Below, in pieces: positions 33,823-45,169 of a stretch of 64,000 bases of DNA. Made by a program: the position numbers and the translations under genes. Origin of the DNA: Citrobacter sedlakii NBRC 105722. GTDB lineage: Bacteria; Pseudomonadota; Gammaproteobacteria; Enterobacterales; Enterobacteriaceae. The stretch's first letter is position 1. Every line of letters starts with the position of its first letter. The stretch covers positions 1 through 64,000 of the forward strand of contig NZ_BBNB01000006.1 of assembly GCF_000759835.1 (NCBI RefSeq). The letters run 5' to 3'. Under the pieces are notes generated by a model. The model did not search any database. It worked only from the letters and a program-made list of their open reading frames with translations, and had not been told where the DNA came from.

Positions 33823-33846
33823 GTTGAGATGAAGCCATAAATTGTA

Positions 33847-33873
33847 AGAGCGACTCCGGTCGCTCTTTTTTTT
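33847..33873 (+). terminator. gapA terminator
   Basis: AGAGCGAC (33847-33854) and GTCGCTCT (33859-33866) with a TCCG loop, followed by a run of T to 33873. Classic strong rho-independent terminator. Confidence 0.95.
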
Positions 33874-33896
33874 GTCTGAAATTAAAGGATTGCGTG

Positions 33897-34781
33897 ATGA
33901 TTACTAAAATTTTTGCTCTTCCGATAATCGAACAAATCACCCCTGTTCTGTCGCGCCGTCAGCTGGACGAACTCGAACTGATTGTTGTCGACCACCCGCA
34001 GGTCAAAGCCTCTTTTGCTCTTCAGGGCGCGCATCTTCTCTCCTGGAAACCCGCTGGCGAAGAGGACGTTCTGTGGCTGAGTGATATCACGCCGTTTAAA
34101 AACGGTGTCCCCCTGCGCGGCGGCGTTCCGATCTGCTGGCCCTGGTTTGGTCCCTCCACACAGCCGGGTTTTCCTTCCCACGGTTTTGCCCGTAACCTGC
34201 CCTGGACGCTGAAAGCTCACAATGAAGATGACAACGGCGCGGTGCTAACCTTTGAACTGCAAAGCAGTGAAGCGACCCGTCAGTACTGGCCGCACGACTT
34301 CACCCTGCTGGCGCGTTTTAAAGTGGGTCAAACCTGCGAAATCGAACTGGAAGCGCATGGCGATTTCGAAACAACATCCGCCCTGCACACCTATTTCAAC
34401 GTTGGCGATATCGCGGCGGTGAAAGTAAGCGGTCTGGGCGATCGTTTTATTGATAAAGTGAACGATGCGAAAGAAGATGCGTTGACCGACGGCGTTCAGG
34501 CGTTCCCGGATCGTACTGACCGCGTTTATCTGAACCCGGAAGCATGCAGTGTGATTCACGACACCGCGCTAAACCGGAATATTAACGTTATCCATCATCA
34601 CCATATCAACGTTGTTGGCTGGAACCCGGGCCCGGCGCTGTCCGTGAGCATGGGCGACATGCCGGATGATGGCTATAAAACGTTTGTCTGCGTCGAGACT
34701 GCGCATGCCAGCGCACCGCAAAAAGCGACGGAAGAAAAACCGTCCCGTCTGGCACAGACCATTCGCGTTGCGAAACGCTGA
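33897..34781 (+). CDS. yeaD: YeaD, glucose-6-phosphate 1-epimerase-like (aldose 1-epimerase family)
   Basis: 294 residues. Galactose mutarotase-like fold of the hexose-6-phosphate epimerase branch, with PLRGGVPICWPWFGP, SHGFARNLPW and the catalytic ALHTYFNVGD and GWNPGPA regions. It should interconvert alpha and beta hexose 6-phosphates. The ATG at 33897 has AAAGGA 7 nt upstream. It follows gapA and its terminator, so a separate promoter or read-through is needed. Confidence 0.92.
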   Translation: MITKIFALPIIEQITPVLSRRQLDELELIVVDHPQVKASFALQGAHLLSWKPAGEEDVLWLSDITPFKNGVPLRGGVPICWPWFGPSTQPGFPSHGFARNLPWTLKAHNEDDNGAVLTFELQSSEATRQYWPHDFTLLARFKVGQTCEIELEAHGDFETTSALHTYFNVGDIAAVKVSGLGDRFIDKVNDAKEDALTDGVQAFPDRTDRVYLNPEACSVIHDTALNRNINVIHHHHINVVGWNPGPALSVSMGDMPDDGYKTFVCVETAHASAPQKATEEKPSRLAQTIRVAKR

Positions 34782-34842
34782 CGGTAGCTGCGGCTGAACC
34801 TGGTCAGCCGTCATCTGGTCTGTAGGTTTATTACCGTTTTCG

Positions 34843-35697
34843 TCACACCATATCCAGCGCGGTTTTCCCCGTTGGCGCTGGATATGCCTTCTCCAGAGCG
34901 GCAATTTCGCCGGCGGACAGCGTCATCGTCAGCGCCGCCGCATTTTGCTTCACGTGCTCTACGCTTGCCGCTTTCGGAATCGCCATCACCCCCTGATGAC
35001 TGATCACCCAGGCCAGTAAAACTTGCGCTACGCTGGCGTGATGCGCCTGCGCGATCGCCTGCACCTGCGGGTGATTAAATAAACCGTTGCGCAGACGGCC
35101 GGCCTGCGCCAGCGGACTGTAGGCCATCACAGGAAGGTGTTGCTGCTGACACCATGGCAGAAGATCGTATTCGATACCGCGCGAAGCCAGATGATAAAGC
35201 ACCTGATTGGTGGCGCAGGCTCTGCCGCCCTCCACTTTCCACAGCGCCTGCATATCGTCGTAATCGAGATTCGACACGCCCCAACGGCGGATTTTACCCT
35301 GCGCCATCAGCGTCTCCATCGCCTCGACGGTCTCCGCAAAAGAATAGCTACCCGTCCAGTGCAATAAATAGAGGTCCAGATAATCCGTATTGAGCCGCCG
35401 CAAACTCGCCTCGCAGGCGGCAATAGCTTTCTGCCCTCCCGCATTCCAGGGATAGACTTTCGACACCAGAAACACCTGTTGACGCAATCCTCTCAGCGCC
35501 TCGCCAACCACTTTCTCCGCACCGCCGTCGGCATACATCTCCGCAGTGTCGATCAGCGTCAGCCCAGCCTCCACGCCCGCTCGTAGTGCAGCCACCTCCG
35601 CTTTGCGCATGCCAGCGTTTTCGCCCATATACCAGGTGCCCTGGCCGATTGCCGCCAGCGGCGGATGTCCGGCAAATACAATCTGTTTCTCTGTCAT
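34843..35697 (-). CDS. yeaE: YeaE, aldo-keto reductase
   Basis: 284 residues, AKR superfamily TIM barrel. Catalytic tetrad visible as Asp in LIDTAEMYADG with Tyr, Lys in VSKVYPWN and His in LYLLHWTGS. The E. coli enzyme reduces methylglyoxal and is NADPH-dependent. The ATG at 35697 follows GGAGGAG; a six-codon upstream extension is unsupported. Confidence 0.93.
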   Translation of the reverse strand: MTEKQIVFAGHPPLAAIGQGTWYMGENAGMRKAEVAALRAGVEAGLTLIDTAEMYADGGAEKVVGEALRGLRQQVFLVSKVYPWNAGGQKAIAACEASLRRLNTDYLDLYLLHWTGSYSFAETVEAMETLMAQGKIRRWGVSNLDYDDMQALWKVEGGRACATNQVLYHLASRGIEYDLLPWCQQQHLPVMAYSPLAQAGRLRNGLFNHPQVQAIAQAHHASVAQVLLAWVISHQGVMAIPKAASVEHVKQNAAALTMTLSAGEIAALEKAYPAPTGKTALDMV

Positions 35698-35787
35698 CGC
35701 ACTCTCCTCCGTCATGCACTACCGTAAAGCAAAACAGGGCGCAAGCGCCCTGTTTTGATGCACAAAATGCATTGTGATGATGCACAA

Positions 35788-36534
35788 TCAGAATTTATAG
35801 GTGATCCCGGTGGAGATCAGACCGGTCCAGGATTTGTCGATCATCGGGCTGTCGGTAATTTCATCAGACAGGCGGGTATAGCGCGCCGTGCCGTAAACGT
35901 TCCAGTCGCCCAGGAAGTTGTAACTGGCGCTCAACTCCAGATACGGGTTCCAGCTGTCGTTCGGGTTATAGTCACGCAGACCGCTACGGGCAGACTCTTT
36001 ACGTGAAACACCGTAGTAGTATTCGTTCTGGTTTTCGCTGTTCCACTCAACCCCGATGCCTGGCGTCAGCGTTAAACCGCCGTTGGTGTAGCGGTACAGC
36101 CAGGCGAGATCCCAGACGATGCCGTTACTGTTGTCCAGCGTATCGCCTGACAGCATGGTGCGCAGAAAACCGTATTCCGTATTATGCACATACGACAAGC
36201 CCGCCATCACGGTGCTCTTACGTTTGTCCAGACGACGCATTTGATAATCATCGCTGTCGCCAGGCTTGAAGTACATCGGCGACCAGTAGGCGGTAATCGA
36301 CAGTTTATCGGTCGTGTCATTCCACAAATAGTAACCGCCGCCAAGACCACGGAACCAGAAGTTATCGCCTTCATAGTTAATAACCGGAACCGGATAAACG
36401 TCAGCGTCATAGTCCTTATAAGGGTGTTCAACCACACCAACGCCTGCGCCCAGCGTCAGGTTGCTTTCAGCGTGCGCTACCGTAGCAGACGTTGCGATAA
36501 GCACGCCAAGTGCCAGAAGTTTGAGTTTGGTCAC
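35788..36534 (-). CDS. mipA: MipA, MltA-interacting outer-membrane protein
   Basis: 248 residues, OmpV-family beta-barrel with signal peptide MTKLKLLALGVLIATSATVAHA and the terminal Phe (GITYKF) typical of outer-membrane proteins. In E. coli it links the lytic transglycosylase MltA to the PBP1b synthase. Start is GTG at 36534 with AAGGA 10 nt upstream, giving the E. coli length. Confidence 0.95.
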   Translation of the reverse strand: MTKLKLLALGVLIATSATVAHAESNLTLGAGVGVVEHPYKDYDADVYPVPVINYEGDNFWFRGLGGGYYLWNDTTDKLSITAYWSPMYFKPGDSDDYQMRRLDKRKSTVMAGLSYVHNTEYGFLRTMLSGDTLDNSNGIVWDLAWLYRYTNGGLTLTPGIGVEWNSENQNEYYYGVSRKESARSGLRDYNPNDSWNPYLELSASYNFLGDWNVYGTARYTRLSDEITDSPMIDKSWTGLISTGITYKF

Positions 36535-36848
36535 AATCCATCATTCCTTATTCAAATGTTTCGCGGCAAAAGTGTAACCGCCAATACGCAACAACCCAAC
36601 TATTTTACAAATAACTGACAGAATGTAACCGTTTAATTTCCCTGGCAGAGATGACAGTCTGCTTGCAGCCGCGTGAATAACGCATGATCTTCTGCTGTTT
36701 TATTTACATTAGCTATGCACTTTTTGTGGATGAGTTATTGATATGCCATTGAAATTCATTTGCTCCCACAGGCAAGTTTTGCAAATGCCATCTACGCTTA
36801 AATTTAGAAGGTGTATCACCGGGCACGTTGATCTCCTGCTTAGCAAGA

Positions 36849-36864
36849 TGGCATGAGAGTTGCT
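36849..36864 (+). promoter_or_regulatory. Sigma54 promoter of yeaGH
   Basis: TGGCATG-AGAG-TTGCT matches the -24/-12 consensus with one mismatch. It lies about 115 nt before yeaG. TGCAC...GTGGA at 36716-36730 could be a degenerate NtrC site upstream. yeaGH is a known nitrogen-starvation (NtrC/sigma54) operon. The rest of the 440-nt mipA-yeaG gap shows no gene. Confidence 0.88.
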
Positions 36865-36977
36865 GTTTTTTCTGATGAGACAGTAAGTGACGTCGTTCAG
36901 TTTACCTCTTCCGGGAGCCTCTACTATTCATATGAACGGCTCTTAACCTGTGCTAAAAAACGAAAGGACGGCATACC

Positions 36978-38912
36978 ATGAATATATTCGATCACTATCG
37001 CCAGCGCTATGAAGCTGCCAAGGACGAAGAGTTCACACTGCAGGAATTTCTTACCACTTGTCGGCAAGATCGCAGTGCTTATGCCAATGCGGCAGAGCGG
37101 CTATTGATGGCTATCGGTGAGCCTGTCATGGTCGATACTGCCCAGGAACCTCGACTTTCCCGACTCTTCTCTAACCGGGTCATCGCCCGCTACCCGGCGT
37201 TTGAAGAGTTCTATGGCATGGAAGACGCGATTGAGCAGATTGTCTCTTATCTGAAACACGCGGCTCAAGGGCTGGAGGAGAAGAAACAGATCCTGTATCT
37301 GTTGGGGCCTGTAGGGGGCGGGAAGTCGTCGCTGGCCGAGCGACTGAAATCGTTAATGCAGCGGGTTCCCATTTACGTACTGAGCGCGAACGGAGAACGC
37401 AGCCCGGTCAACGATCATCCCCTGTGCCTGTTTAACCCGCAGGAAGATGCCCAGATTCTGGAGAAAGAGTACGGCATCCCCCGCCGCTATCTTGGCACCA
37501 TTATGTCGCCGTGGGCGGCGAAACGACTGCACGAGTTCGGTGGCGATATCACTAAATTCCGCGTGGTGAAAGTCTGGCCGTCGATTCTGGAACAAATCGC
37601 CATCGCCAAAACGGAGCCGGGTGATGAAAACAACCAGGATATCTCCGCGCTGGTCGGCAAGGTGGATATTCGTAAACTCGAGAACCACGCCCAGAACGAC
37701 CCGGATGCTTATGGCTATTCCGGCGCCCTGTGCCGCGCGAACCAGGGGATCATGGAATTCGTCGAGATGTTTAAGGCGCCAATTAAGGTGCTGCACCCGC
37801 TGCTGACCGCGACTCAGGAAGGGAACTATAACGGTACCGAAGGGATCTCCGCCCTGCCGTTTAACGGTATTATTCTTGCCCACTCGAACGAATCGGAATG
37901 GGTGACCTTCCGTAATAACAAAAACAACGAAGCCTTCCTCGACCGTGTTTACATCGTGAAGGTGCCGTACTGCTTGCGCATTTCCGAAGAGATCAAAATC
38001 TACGAGAAATTGCTTAATCACAGTGAGCTCACCCATGCGCCCTGCGCGCCGGGCACGCTGGAAACGCTGTCGCGTTTCTCGATCCTGTCGCGTCTGAAAG
38101 AACCGGAAAACTCGAGCATCTACTCCAAAATGCGCGTTTATGACGGTGAAAGCCTGAAAGACACCGACCCGAAAGCGAAGTCTTACCAGGAGTACCGGGA
38201 CTACGCTGGCGTGGACGAAGGAATGAACGGTTTGTCGACCCGCTTCGCGTTTAAGATCCTCTCGCGCGTGTTTAACTTCGATCATGCGGAAGTGGCGGCC
38301 AACCCGGTGCATCTGTTCTACGTACTTGAGCAGCAGATCGAGCGTGAACAGTTCCCACAGGAGCAGGCCGAACGCTATCTTGAGTTCCTGAAAGGCTATC
38401 TGATCCCCAAATACGCCGAGTTTATCGGAAAAGAGATTCAGACAGCTTATCTGGAATCGTATTCTGAGTACGGACAGAACATTTTTGACCGCTATGTCAC
38501 CTATGCCGATTTCTGGATCCAGGATCAGGAGTACCGTGACCCGGATACCGGTCAACTGTTTGACCGCGAGTCGCTGAATGCTGAACTGGAAAAAATTGAA
38601 AAACCGGCGGGGATCAGCAATCCAAAAGATTTCCGAAACGAGATAGTCAACTTTGTTCTGCGCGCCCGGGCGAACAACAGCGGGCGTAATCCGAACTGGA
38701 CCAGCTATGAAAAACTGCGCACGGTCATCGAGAAGAAAATGTTCTCTAATACCGAAGAGCTGTTGCCGGTCATTTCGTTCAACGCCAAAACGTCGACCGA
38801 TGAGCAGAAGAAACACGACGACTTTGTCGACCGGATGATGGAGAAAGGCTATACCCGTAAGCAGGTGCGTTTACTGTGCGAATGGTATTTGCGCGTACGT
38901 AAATCGTCATAA
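36978..38912 (+). CDS. yeaG: YeaG, PrkA-type serine protein kinase
   Basis: 644 residues. N-terminal AAA-like ATPase domain with Walker A GPVGGGKSS near residue 113, followed by the C-terminal PrkA kinase region. It acts in stationary-phase and nitrogen-starvation adaptation in E. coli. The ATG at 36978 follows AAAGGACGG. First gene of yeaGH, read from the sigma54 promoter upstream. Confidence 0.96.
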   Translation: MNIFDHYRQRYEAAKDEEFTLQEFLTTCRQDRSAYANAAERLLMAIGEPVMVDTAQEPRLSRLFSNRVIARYPAFEEFYGMEDAIEQIVSYLKHAAQGLEEKKQILYLLGPVGGGKSSLAERLKSLMQRVPIYVLSANGERSPVNDHPLCLFNPQEDAQILEKEYGIPRRYLGTIMSPWAAKRLHEFGGDITKFRVVKVWPSILEQIAIAKTEPGDENNQDISALVGKVDIRKLENHAQNDPDAYGYSGALCRANQGIMEFVEMFKAPIKVLHPLLTATQEGNYNGTEGISALPFNGIILAHSNESEWVTFRNNKNNEAFLDRVYIVKVPYCLRISEEIKIYEKLLNHSELTHAPCAPGTLETLSRFSILSRLKEPENSSIYSKMRVYDGESLKDTDPKAKSYQEYRDYAGVDEGMNGLSTRFAFKILSRVFNFDHAEVAANPVHLFYVLEQQIEREQFPQEQAERYLEFLKGYLIPKYAEFIGKEIQTAYLESYSEYGQNIFDRYVTYADFWIQDQEYRDPDTGQLFDRESLNAELEKIEKPAGISNPKDFRNEIVNFVLRARANNSGRNPNWTSYEKLRTVIEKKMFSNTEELLPVISFNAKTSTDEQKKHDDFVDRMMEKGYTRKQVRLLCEWYLRVRKSS

Positions 38913-40316
<1,404 letters not shown>

Positions 40317-40322
40317 ACAATG

Positions 40323-40352
40323 ACCCGCCAGGCAAATCTGCGCCTGGCGGGT
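40323..40352 (+). terminator. Terminator after yeaH
   Basis: ACCCGCCAGGC (40323-40333) and GCCTGGCGGGT (40342-40352), an 11-bp perfect stem, followed by TCATTTATT. Confidence 0.8.
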
Positions 40353-40452
40353 TCATTTATTCTCTGTTACATCCTCTCCTTCCGGGGTCATTAGGTTGAA
40401 ACTGGCGCGTGTGATAAAATAGAGTGTCTGACCAGGAGAGTTGCTGTTTATC

Positions 40453-41943
40453 ATGAAATTGCCGCACAAAGCGCTCAGGCTCTTTATTTCTGCAAGCGTT
40501 GTTGTTTTAACCTCCTCGTTTCTGATTTATGAGCTTGTCAATAGCCACAAAATGATGAACGCCTATATGCGTTATCTGATAGAAAAGGCCGACTCCTCTT
40601 TTTTGTATGACAAATATCAGAATCAGAGTATCGCCGCTCACCTGATGCGAACCTTTGCCAGCCCACAAAAAACGCCGCCGCCAGAAAAACGTCGCGCGAT
40701 TTGTCAGGCTTACGAACATGTGAATCAGGTATATGGCCTGAATTTGACGCGCCATAACTACCCGGCGCTTCACGGTACGCTACAAACGGCCTCAGCAGAC
40801 TGCGAACAGATTGCCCCCGAAGCATTACGCTTAACCGCGTTTGATCGGGCCGTCCTGGTGAACTATAAACAAGCCGATTACGGTAACGGGTTAGCCACCC
40901 GGGAAACAAAATTCCGCTATTATCTGGATCTGCAGGACCACTATATTTATTTCTATCGACGGGTTAATACACGTCAGTTCGCCATGCATCACTGGCATTT
41001 CTTACAAAAAGGCTCGCTAGGAATAAATATGGCGGATATTGACGGTGTGTTTACCGGACGCACCGTGCTGTCGAGTATTTATCAGGACGATCGCACCGAA
41101 CTGAACGTGATGAGCTTTTTAACGCCGGTCTACCTCGACGGCACGTTAAAAGGGATGGTCATGGTGGATATTAATAAACAGAACTTGCAGAATATTCTTT
41201 ATCCCCACGATCGCCCCCTTGTCTGGCGCTATCTGAATGCCGCGGTGACGGATACCGATTCCGGTAAAACCATTATTATCCATCAGAGTGAAAATAATCT
41301 TTTCCCGTATGTCCGCTACGTTGTTGATCTCCCCGGCGGGCTCCATGTCGCACTGTCGCTCGATATTCTCTACTTCCTGATGTCGGCGTGGAAAATTTTT
41401 CTTTTTTACCTGATAGCCACCGCCCTGCTGCTTAATATGGTCAGGCTCCATTTTCGTCTTTATCATAACGTGACGCGGGAAAATATTAGCGACGCGATGA
41501 CCGGTTTATACAACCGTAAAATTTTAACGCCCACCCTTGAACAGCGGTTGCAGCGGTTCGTCAGCGCGGGTACGCCGGTCACCTTCATTGCGATCGATCT
41601 CGATAAGCTTAAGCAGATCAACGACACCCAGGGACATCAGGAGGGCGATCGGGCCATTACCCTGCTGGCGAAAGCGATCGAGGCGTCAGTGCGCAAAAGC
41701 GACTATGCCATACGGCTGGGGGGCGATGAATTCTGCGTGATCCTGATCGATGCGGAACCTGACATGGCCGCGCGTTTACCAGAGCGAATCAGCCAGCATC
41801 TGCACACCGTCGCGCCGGAAAAAGCGATCCGTTTTTCGTCAGGCGTATACAGCATGCAGCCGGACGATACGCTTCATGACGCCTATAAAGCCTCGGATGA
41901 ACAGTTGTACCGCAATAAACAGCAAAACCATCAGCGTTCGTGA
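40453..41943 (+). CDS. dgcJ: DgcJ (YeaJ), membrane diguanylate cyclase
   Basis: 496 residues, the E. coli length. One membrane segment near residues 9-28, a periplasmic sensor region, a second segment (FFLFYLIATALLLNMV region, near 320), then a GGDEF domain. The active signature RLGGDEFCVIL is intact, so it should make cyclic-di-GMP. The ATG at 40453 follows CAGGAG, though that site is about 15 nt away; an in-frame start four codons earlier is possible. E. coli yeaI is absent here. Confidence 0.93.
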   Translation: MKLPHKALRLFISASVVVLTSSFLIYELVNSHKMMNAYMRYLIEKADSSFLYDKYQNQSIAAHLMRTFASPQKTPPPEKRRAICQAYEHVNQVYGLNLTRHNYPALHGTLQTASADCEQIAPEALRLTAFDRAVLVNYKQADYGNGLATRETKFRYYLDLQDHYIYFYRRVNTRQFAMHHWHFLQKGSLGINMADIDGVFTGRTVLSSIYQDDRTELNVMSFLTPVYLDGTLKGMVMVDINKQNLQNILYPHDRPLVWRYLNAAVTDTDSGKTIIIHQSENNLFPYVRYVVDLPGGLHVALSLDILYFLMSAWKIFLFYLIATALLLNMVRLHFRLYHNVTRENISDAMTGLYNRKILTPTLEQRLQRFVSAGTPVTFIAIDLDKLKQINDTQGHQEGDRAITLLAKAIEASVRKSDYAIRLGGDEFCVILIDAEPDMAARLPERISQHLHTVAPEKAIRFSSGVYSMQPDDTLHDAYKASDEQLYRNKQQNHQRS

Positions 41944-41984
41944 TAGTCTTTTAGCCTGTTTTTTCGCGCTAACAGGAGTGAAAA

Positions 41985-42488
41985 ATGAGCGAATTAGTGA
42001 AGGGCAGCGTAACCCATCAGCGTTTGATTGATTTGCTGTCGCTGGAAGGCGCGCGTTATCGCATTGTCAGTCACGAAGCGGTGGGTAAATGTGAAGCCGT
42101 GTCGGAAATTCGGGGAACCGCACTGGGTCAGGGCGCAAAAGCACTGGTCTGCAAGGTGAAGGGCAACGGCGTGAATCAGCATGTGCTGGCGATCTTACCC
42201 GCCGACCAGCAAGCCGATCTTTCGCTTCTCGCCACCCATCTTGGCGGACTTCGCGCATCACTCGCCAGCCCTGCCGAAGTGGATGCGCTCACCGGCTGCG
42301 TGTTCGGCGCTATTCCACCGTTTAGCTTTCATCCGCAGCTTAAGCTGGTCGCCGACCCGCTGTTGTTCGAACGGTTCGATGAGATCGCCTTTAACGCCGG
42401 CGTGCTCGATAAATCGATAATCCTTAATACCCGCGACTACCTGCGTATCGCCCAGCCTGAACAGGTCGCTTTCCGTCGCCTAACCTGA
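41985..42488 (+). CDS. yeaK: YeaK, YbaK-family aminoacyl-tRNA deacylase
   Basis: 167 residues, YbaK/ProXp-like editing domain. The E. coli protein deacylates mischarged tRNA, such as Ser- or non-cognate aminoacyl-tRNA. The conserved Lys in [10 protein letters not shown] is the expected catalytic or substrate-binding residue. The start ATG follows AGGAG. It is 41 nt after dgcJ. Confidence 0.93.
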   Translation: MSELVKGSVTHQRLIDLLSLEGARYRIVSHEAVGKCEAVSEIRGTALGQGAKALVCKVKGNGVNQHVLAILPADQQADLSLLATHLGGLRASLASPAEVDALTGCVFGAIPPFSFHPQLKLVADPLLFERFDEIAFNAGVLDKSIILNTRDYLRIAQPEQVAFRRLT

Positions 42489-42613
42489 GCACGTCGCTGT
42501 TTCGCCGCATTATGCATTTGCCAGAAATGGCCAACCGGGATGAAAAAAGTCTGTTCACTCACGCGTTTGAGCGTAGAGTTAACAGGCTTACTTTTTTTGG
42601 CAAGGAAACCACG

Positions 42614-43060
42614 ATGTTTGATGTCACTCTGCTGATCCTGCTCGGACTGGCAGCTCTGGGCTTTATCAGCCATAACACCACTGTCGCCGTTTCAATTCTG
42701 GTGCTGATCATCGTCCGCGTTACCCCTCTCAACGCTTATTTTCCGTGGATAGAAAAACAGGGGCTAACCATCGGGATTATTATCCTGACGATTGGCGTTA
42801 TGGCCCCCATCGCCAGCGGTACGCTTCCGCCTTCCACGCTTATCCACTCCTTTTTGAACTGGAAATCGCTGGTCGCCATTGCGGTCGGCGTAGTGGTGTC
42901 GTGGCTCGGCGGGCGCGGCGTCACGCTGATGGGCAACCAGCCGCAACTGGTCGCCGGTCTGCTGGTGGGTACTGTGCTTGGCGTGGCGCTGTTTCGCGGC
43001 GTCCCGGTGGGACCGCTTATCGCCGCCGGTCTGGTCTCGCTTATTGTCGGGAAGCAGTAG
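42614..43060 (+). CDS. yeaL: YeaL, DUF441 inner-membrane protein
   Basis: 148 residues, four hydrophobic segments with Gly-rich loops, matching E. coli YeaL almost residue for residue ([19 protein letters not shown] region). Function unknown. The ATG at 42614 follows AAGGAAACC. The 3' end overlaps convergent nimR by 20 nt. Confidence 0.94.
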   Translation: MFDVTLLILLGLAALGFISHNTTVAVSILVLIIVRVTPLNAYFPWIEKQGLTIGIIILTIGVMAPIASGTLPPSTLIHSFLNWKSLVAIAVGVVVSWLGGRGVTLMGNQPQLVAGLLVGTVLGVALFRGVPVGPLIAAGLVSLIVGKQ

Positions 43061-43838
43061 TTAATCCCGTCAGATAACGGCCTGGGGTCTGGCCCAGGCC
43101 TTTTTTAAACATCGAAATAAACGCCGTCGTGGAGTCATACCCCAGTAACTGCGCGACCTGCTGCACGTTATTTCCGTCCACCAGCGCCCTCAGCGCGAGA
43201 ATAAGCTGCAACTGATGCCGCCACCGGCGAAAGCTGAGGCCGGTCTCTTTGACCACCAGCCTGGCAAGATTACGCTCGCTCATGGCAAAGGCATCCGCCC
43301 ACTGTCCCAGCGTTTGCCAGCGGGCGGGTTCGCGCGCCATCGTGTCGACCATCCGGCGAATTTTAGGGTGGGCGGAAACCGGTAGCTGCAATTGCTCCTG
43401 CGGTTGCTGTGGCAGTTCGTCAAACAACACCTGGGTCAGACGCCGGGTGGGCGGCTCAGCCCGTTGGCTGTCGCTACGCGTCGCCAGCGCCAGAATAAGT
43501 TCCCGGCAAAGCGGCGTAATTTGTAACGTGCAGCAGCGATCCGGCAGCGTCACCGCGTCCGGTTCGATAAACAGAAAACAGAGCTCCGCGTTGGCCGTCG
43601 CATGGTTACTGTGCGGAATACCGCCGGGGATCCAGACGCCGTACTGCGGCGGCACCATCCACATCGCCCGCTCCACCTCACAGGTAATCGCGCCGTGCAG
43701 CGCCATAATCAGCTGCCCCTTACGATGCTGGTGCAGCTTACTGAACAGTTCCTCAGGCTGCACCCGAATACGAAATGCCACGGCAGGGTCATGGTGAAGA
43801 TCGGGTTCATATCCATCAAGTCGCAGGCTGTACATCAT
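43041..43838 (-). CDS. nimR: NimR (YeaM), AraC-family repressor of nimT
   Basis: 265 residues. N-terminal cupin domain ([22 protein letters not shown]) and C-terminal AraC helix-turn-helix pair ([18 protein letters not shown] and [25 protein letters not shown]). E. coli NimR represses the divergent nimT and is linked to 2-nitroimidazole sensitivity. Two tandem ATGs (43838, 43835) are candidate starts. The 96-nt gap to nimT must hold the operator. Confidence 0.92.
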   Translation of the reverse strand: MMYSLRLDGYEPDLHHDPAVAFRIRVQPEELFSKLHQHRKGQLIMALHGAITCEVERAMWMVPPQYGVWIPGGIPHSNHATANAELCFLFIEPDAVTLPDRCCTLQITPLCRELILALATRSDSQRAEPPTRRLTQVLFDELPQQPQEQLQLPVSAHPKIRRMVDTMAREPARWQTLGQWADAFAMSERNLARLVVKETGLSFRRWRHQLQLILALRALVDGNNVQQVAQLLGYDSTTAFISMFKKGLGQTPGRYLTGLTTASRQ

Positions 43839-43934
43839 TTTGTCCGTTTTTAGCGATAAACTGTCATTTTAGCTTGATTTGTTATTCCGGCAAACGCGGT
43901 ATGGTACGCCCTCACCCGTTGATATGAGATAACA

Positions 43935-45119
43935 ATGACTTTTTCTTCACCACGCGGCAAACACAGCGCCCTGATGATTGCGGGCATCCTGATGATTGCC
44001 ACCACGCTACGCGTGACCTTCACCGGCGCGGCGCCGTTACTGGACGCGATTCGCGCGGACTACCACCTCACCACCGCCCAGACCGGCCTGTTAACCACTC
44101 TGCCGCTGCTGGCTTTTGCGCTGGTTTCACCACTGGCCGCAAACGTTGCCCGGCGTTTTGGGATGGAGCGCAGCCTGTTTATTGCGATGCTATTGATTTG
44201 CGCCGGTATAGCCGTGCGCTCATGGCCTTCCGCCCCGCTGCTGTTTGCAGGAACGGCGGCGATTGGCTGCGGCATCGCGCTGGGCAATGTACTGCTGCCA
44301 GGACTGATCAAGCGCGATTTTTCACAGCATGTCGCCAGACTGACCGGCGCCTACTCTCTGACGATGGGCGCGGCGGCGGCATTAGGTTCCGCGCTGGTGG
44401 TGCCGCTGGCGCTGAGCGGTTTTGGCTGGCGCGGCGCGCTGTGTACGCTGATGATTTTTCCCTTACTGGCCCTTCTGATTTGGCTACCGCAGTGGCGCAA
44501 CGCCGCCACTGCAACCCTGACCTCCTCCCGCACCTTGCGCGCACGCGGTATCTGGCGCTCCGCGCTGGCCTGGCAGGTGACGTTGTTTCTTGGTATTAAC
44601 TCACTGATCTATTATGTGATTATCGGCTGGCTGCCCGCGATATTAATCAGTCATGGTTTCAGCGAAGCGCAGGCGGGTTCCCTGCATGGTTTGCTGCAAC
44701 TGGCGACCGCGGCGCCCGGTTTGCTTATTCCACTTGTCCTGCACCGCTTTCGCGACCAACGTTGCATCGCCGTACTGGCATCGCTGATGTGCGCCTGTGG
44801 CGCCGCGGGATTGTGGTTCATGCCCGTCCAGGCGGTTGCGTGGACGCTGCTATTTGGATTCGGCTCGGGAGCCACAATGATCCTCGGGCTGACCTTTATC
44901 GGCCTGCGCGCCAGTTCCGCGCATCAGGCCGCGGCGCTCTCTGGTATGGCGCAGTCCGTTGGCTATTTGCTGGCGGCCTGCGGACCGCCGCTGATGGGAA
45001 ATATTCATGATGCGCAGGGCGACTGGCAGCTCCCGCTGTTGGCTGTCGCGGCGCTGGCGGTGCTGATGGCGGTGTTCGGCCTCTATGCCGGACGCAACAA
45101 GGAGATTGCCACAACGTAA
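43935..45119 (+). CDS. nimT: NimT (YeaN), MFS exporter of 2-nitroimidazole
   Basis: 394 residues, twelve predicted membrane segments, cyanate permease-like MFS subfamily (CynX/NimT). The pattern near the start is RGKHSALMIAGILMIATTLRV. In E. coli it exports 2-nitroimidazole and is derepressed in nimR mutants. Divergent from nimR. Confidence 0.92.
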   Translation: MTFSSPRGKHSALMIAGILMIATTLRVTFTGAAPLLDAIRADYHLTTAQTGLLTTLPLLAFALVSPLAANVARRFGMERSLFIAMLLICAGIAVRSWPSAPLLFAGTAAIGCGIALGNVLLPGLIKRDFSQHVARLTGAYSLTMGAAAALGSALVVPLALSGFGWRGALCTLMIFPLLALLIWLPQWRNAATATLTSSRTLRARGIWRSALAWQVTLFLGINSLIYYVIIGWLPAILISHGFSEAQAGSLHGLLQLATAAPGLLIPLVLHRFRDQRCIAVLASLMCACGAAGLWFMPVQAVAWTLLFGFGSGATMILGLTFIGLRASSAHQAAALSGMAQSVGYLLAACGPPLMGNIHDAQGDWQLPLLAVAALAVLMAVFGLYAGRNKEIATT

Positions 45120-45137
45120 CGTATGGCCCCCGAGATT

Positions 45138-45160
45138 GCCGGACGACGACGCCCTCCGGC
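45138..45160. repeat. REP-like palindrome between nimT and the amidotransferase-like gene
   Basis: GCCGGA (45138-45143) and TCCGGC (45155-45160) around GACGACGCC; a short REP-type element in a gap between convergent genes. Confidence 0.6.
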
Positions 45161-45169
45161 AGTTGAGGT

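Noticed and set aside
37353..38816. Long open frame antisense to yeaG (about 490 codons)
   Set aside because: It lies wholly opposite a highly conserved gene and its composition is that of a reverse-strand shadow. It has no recognisable motif or ribosome site.
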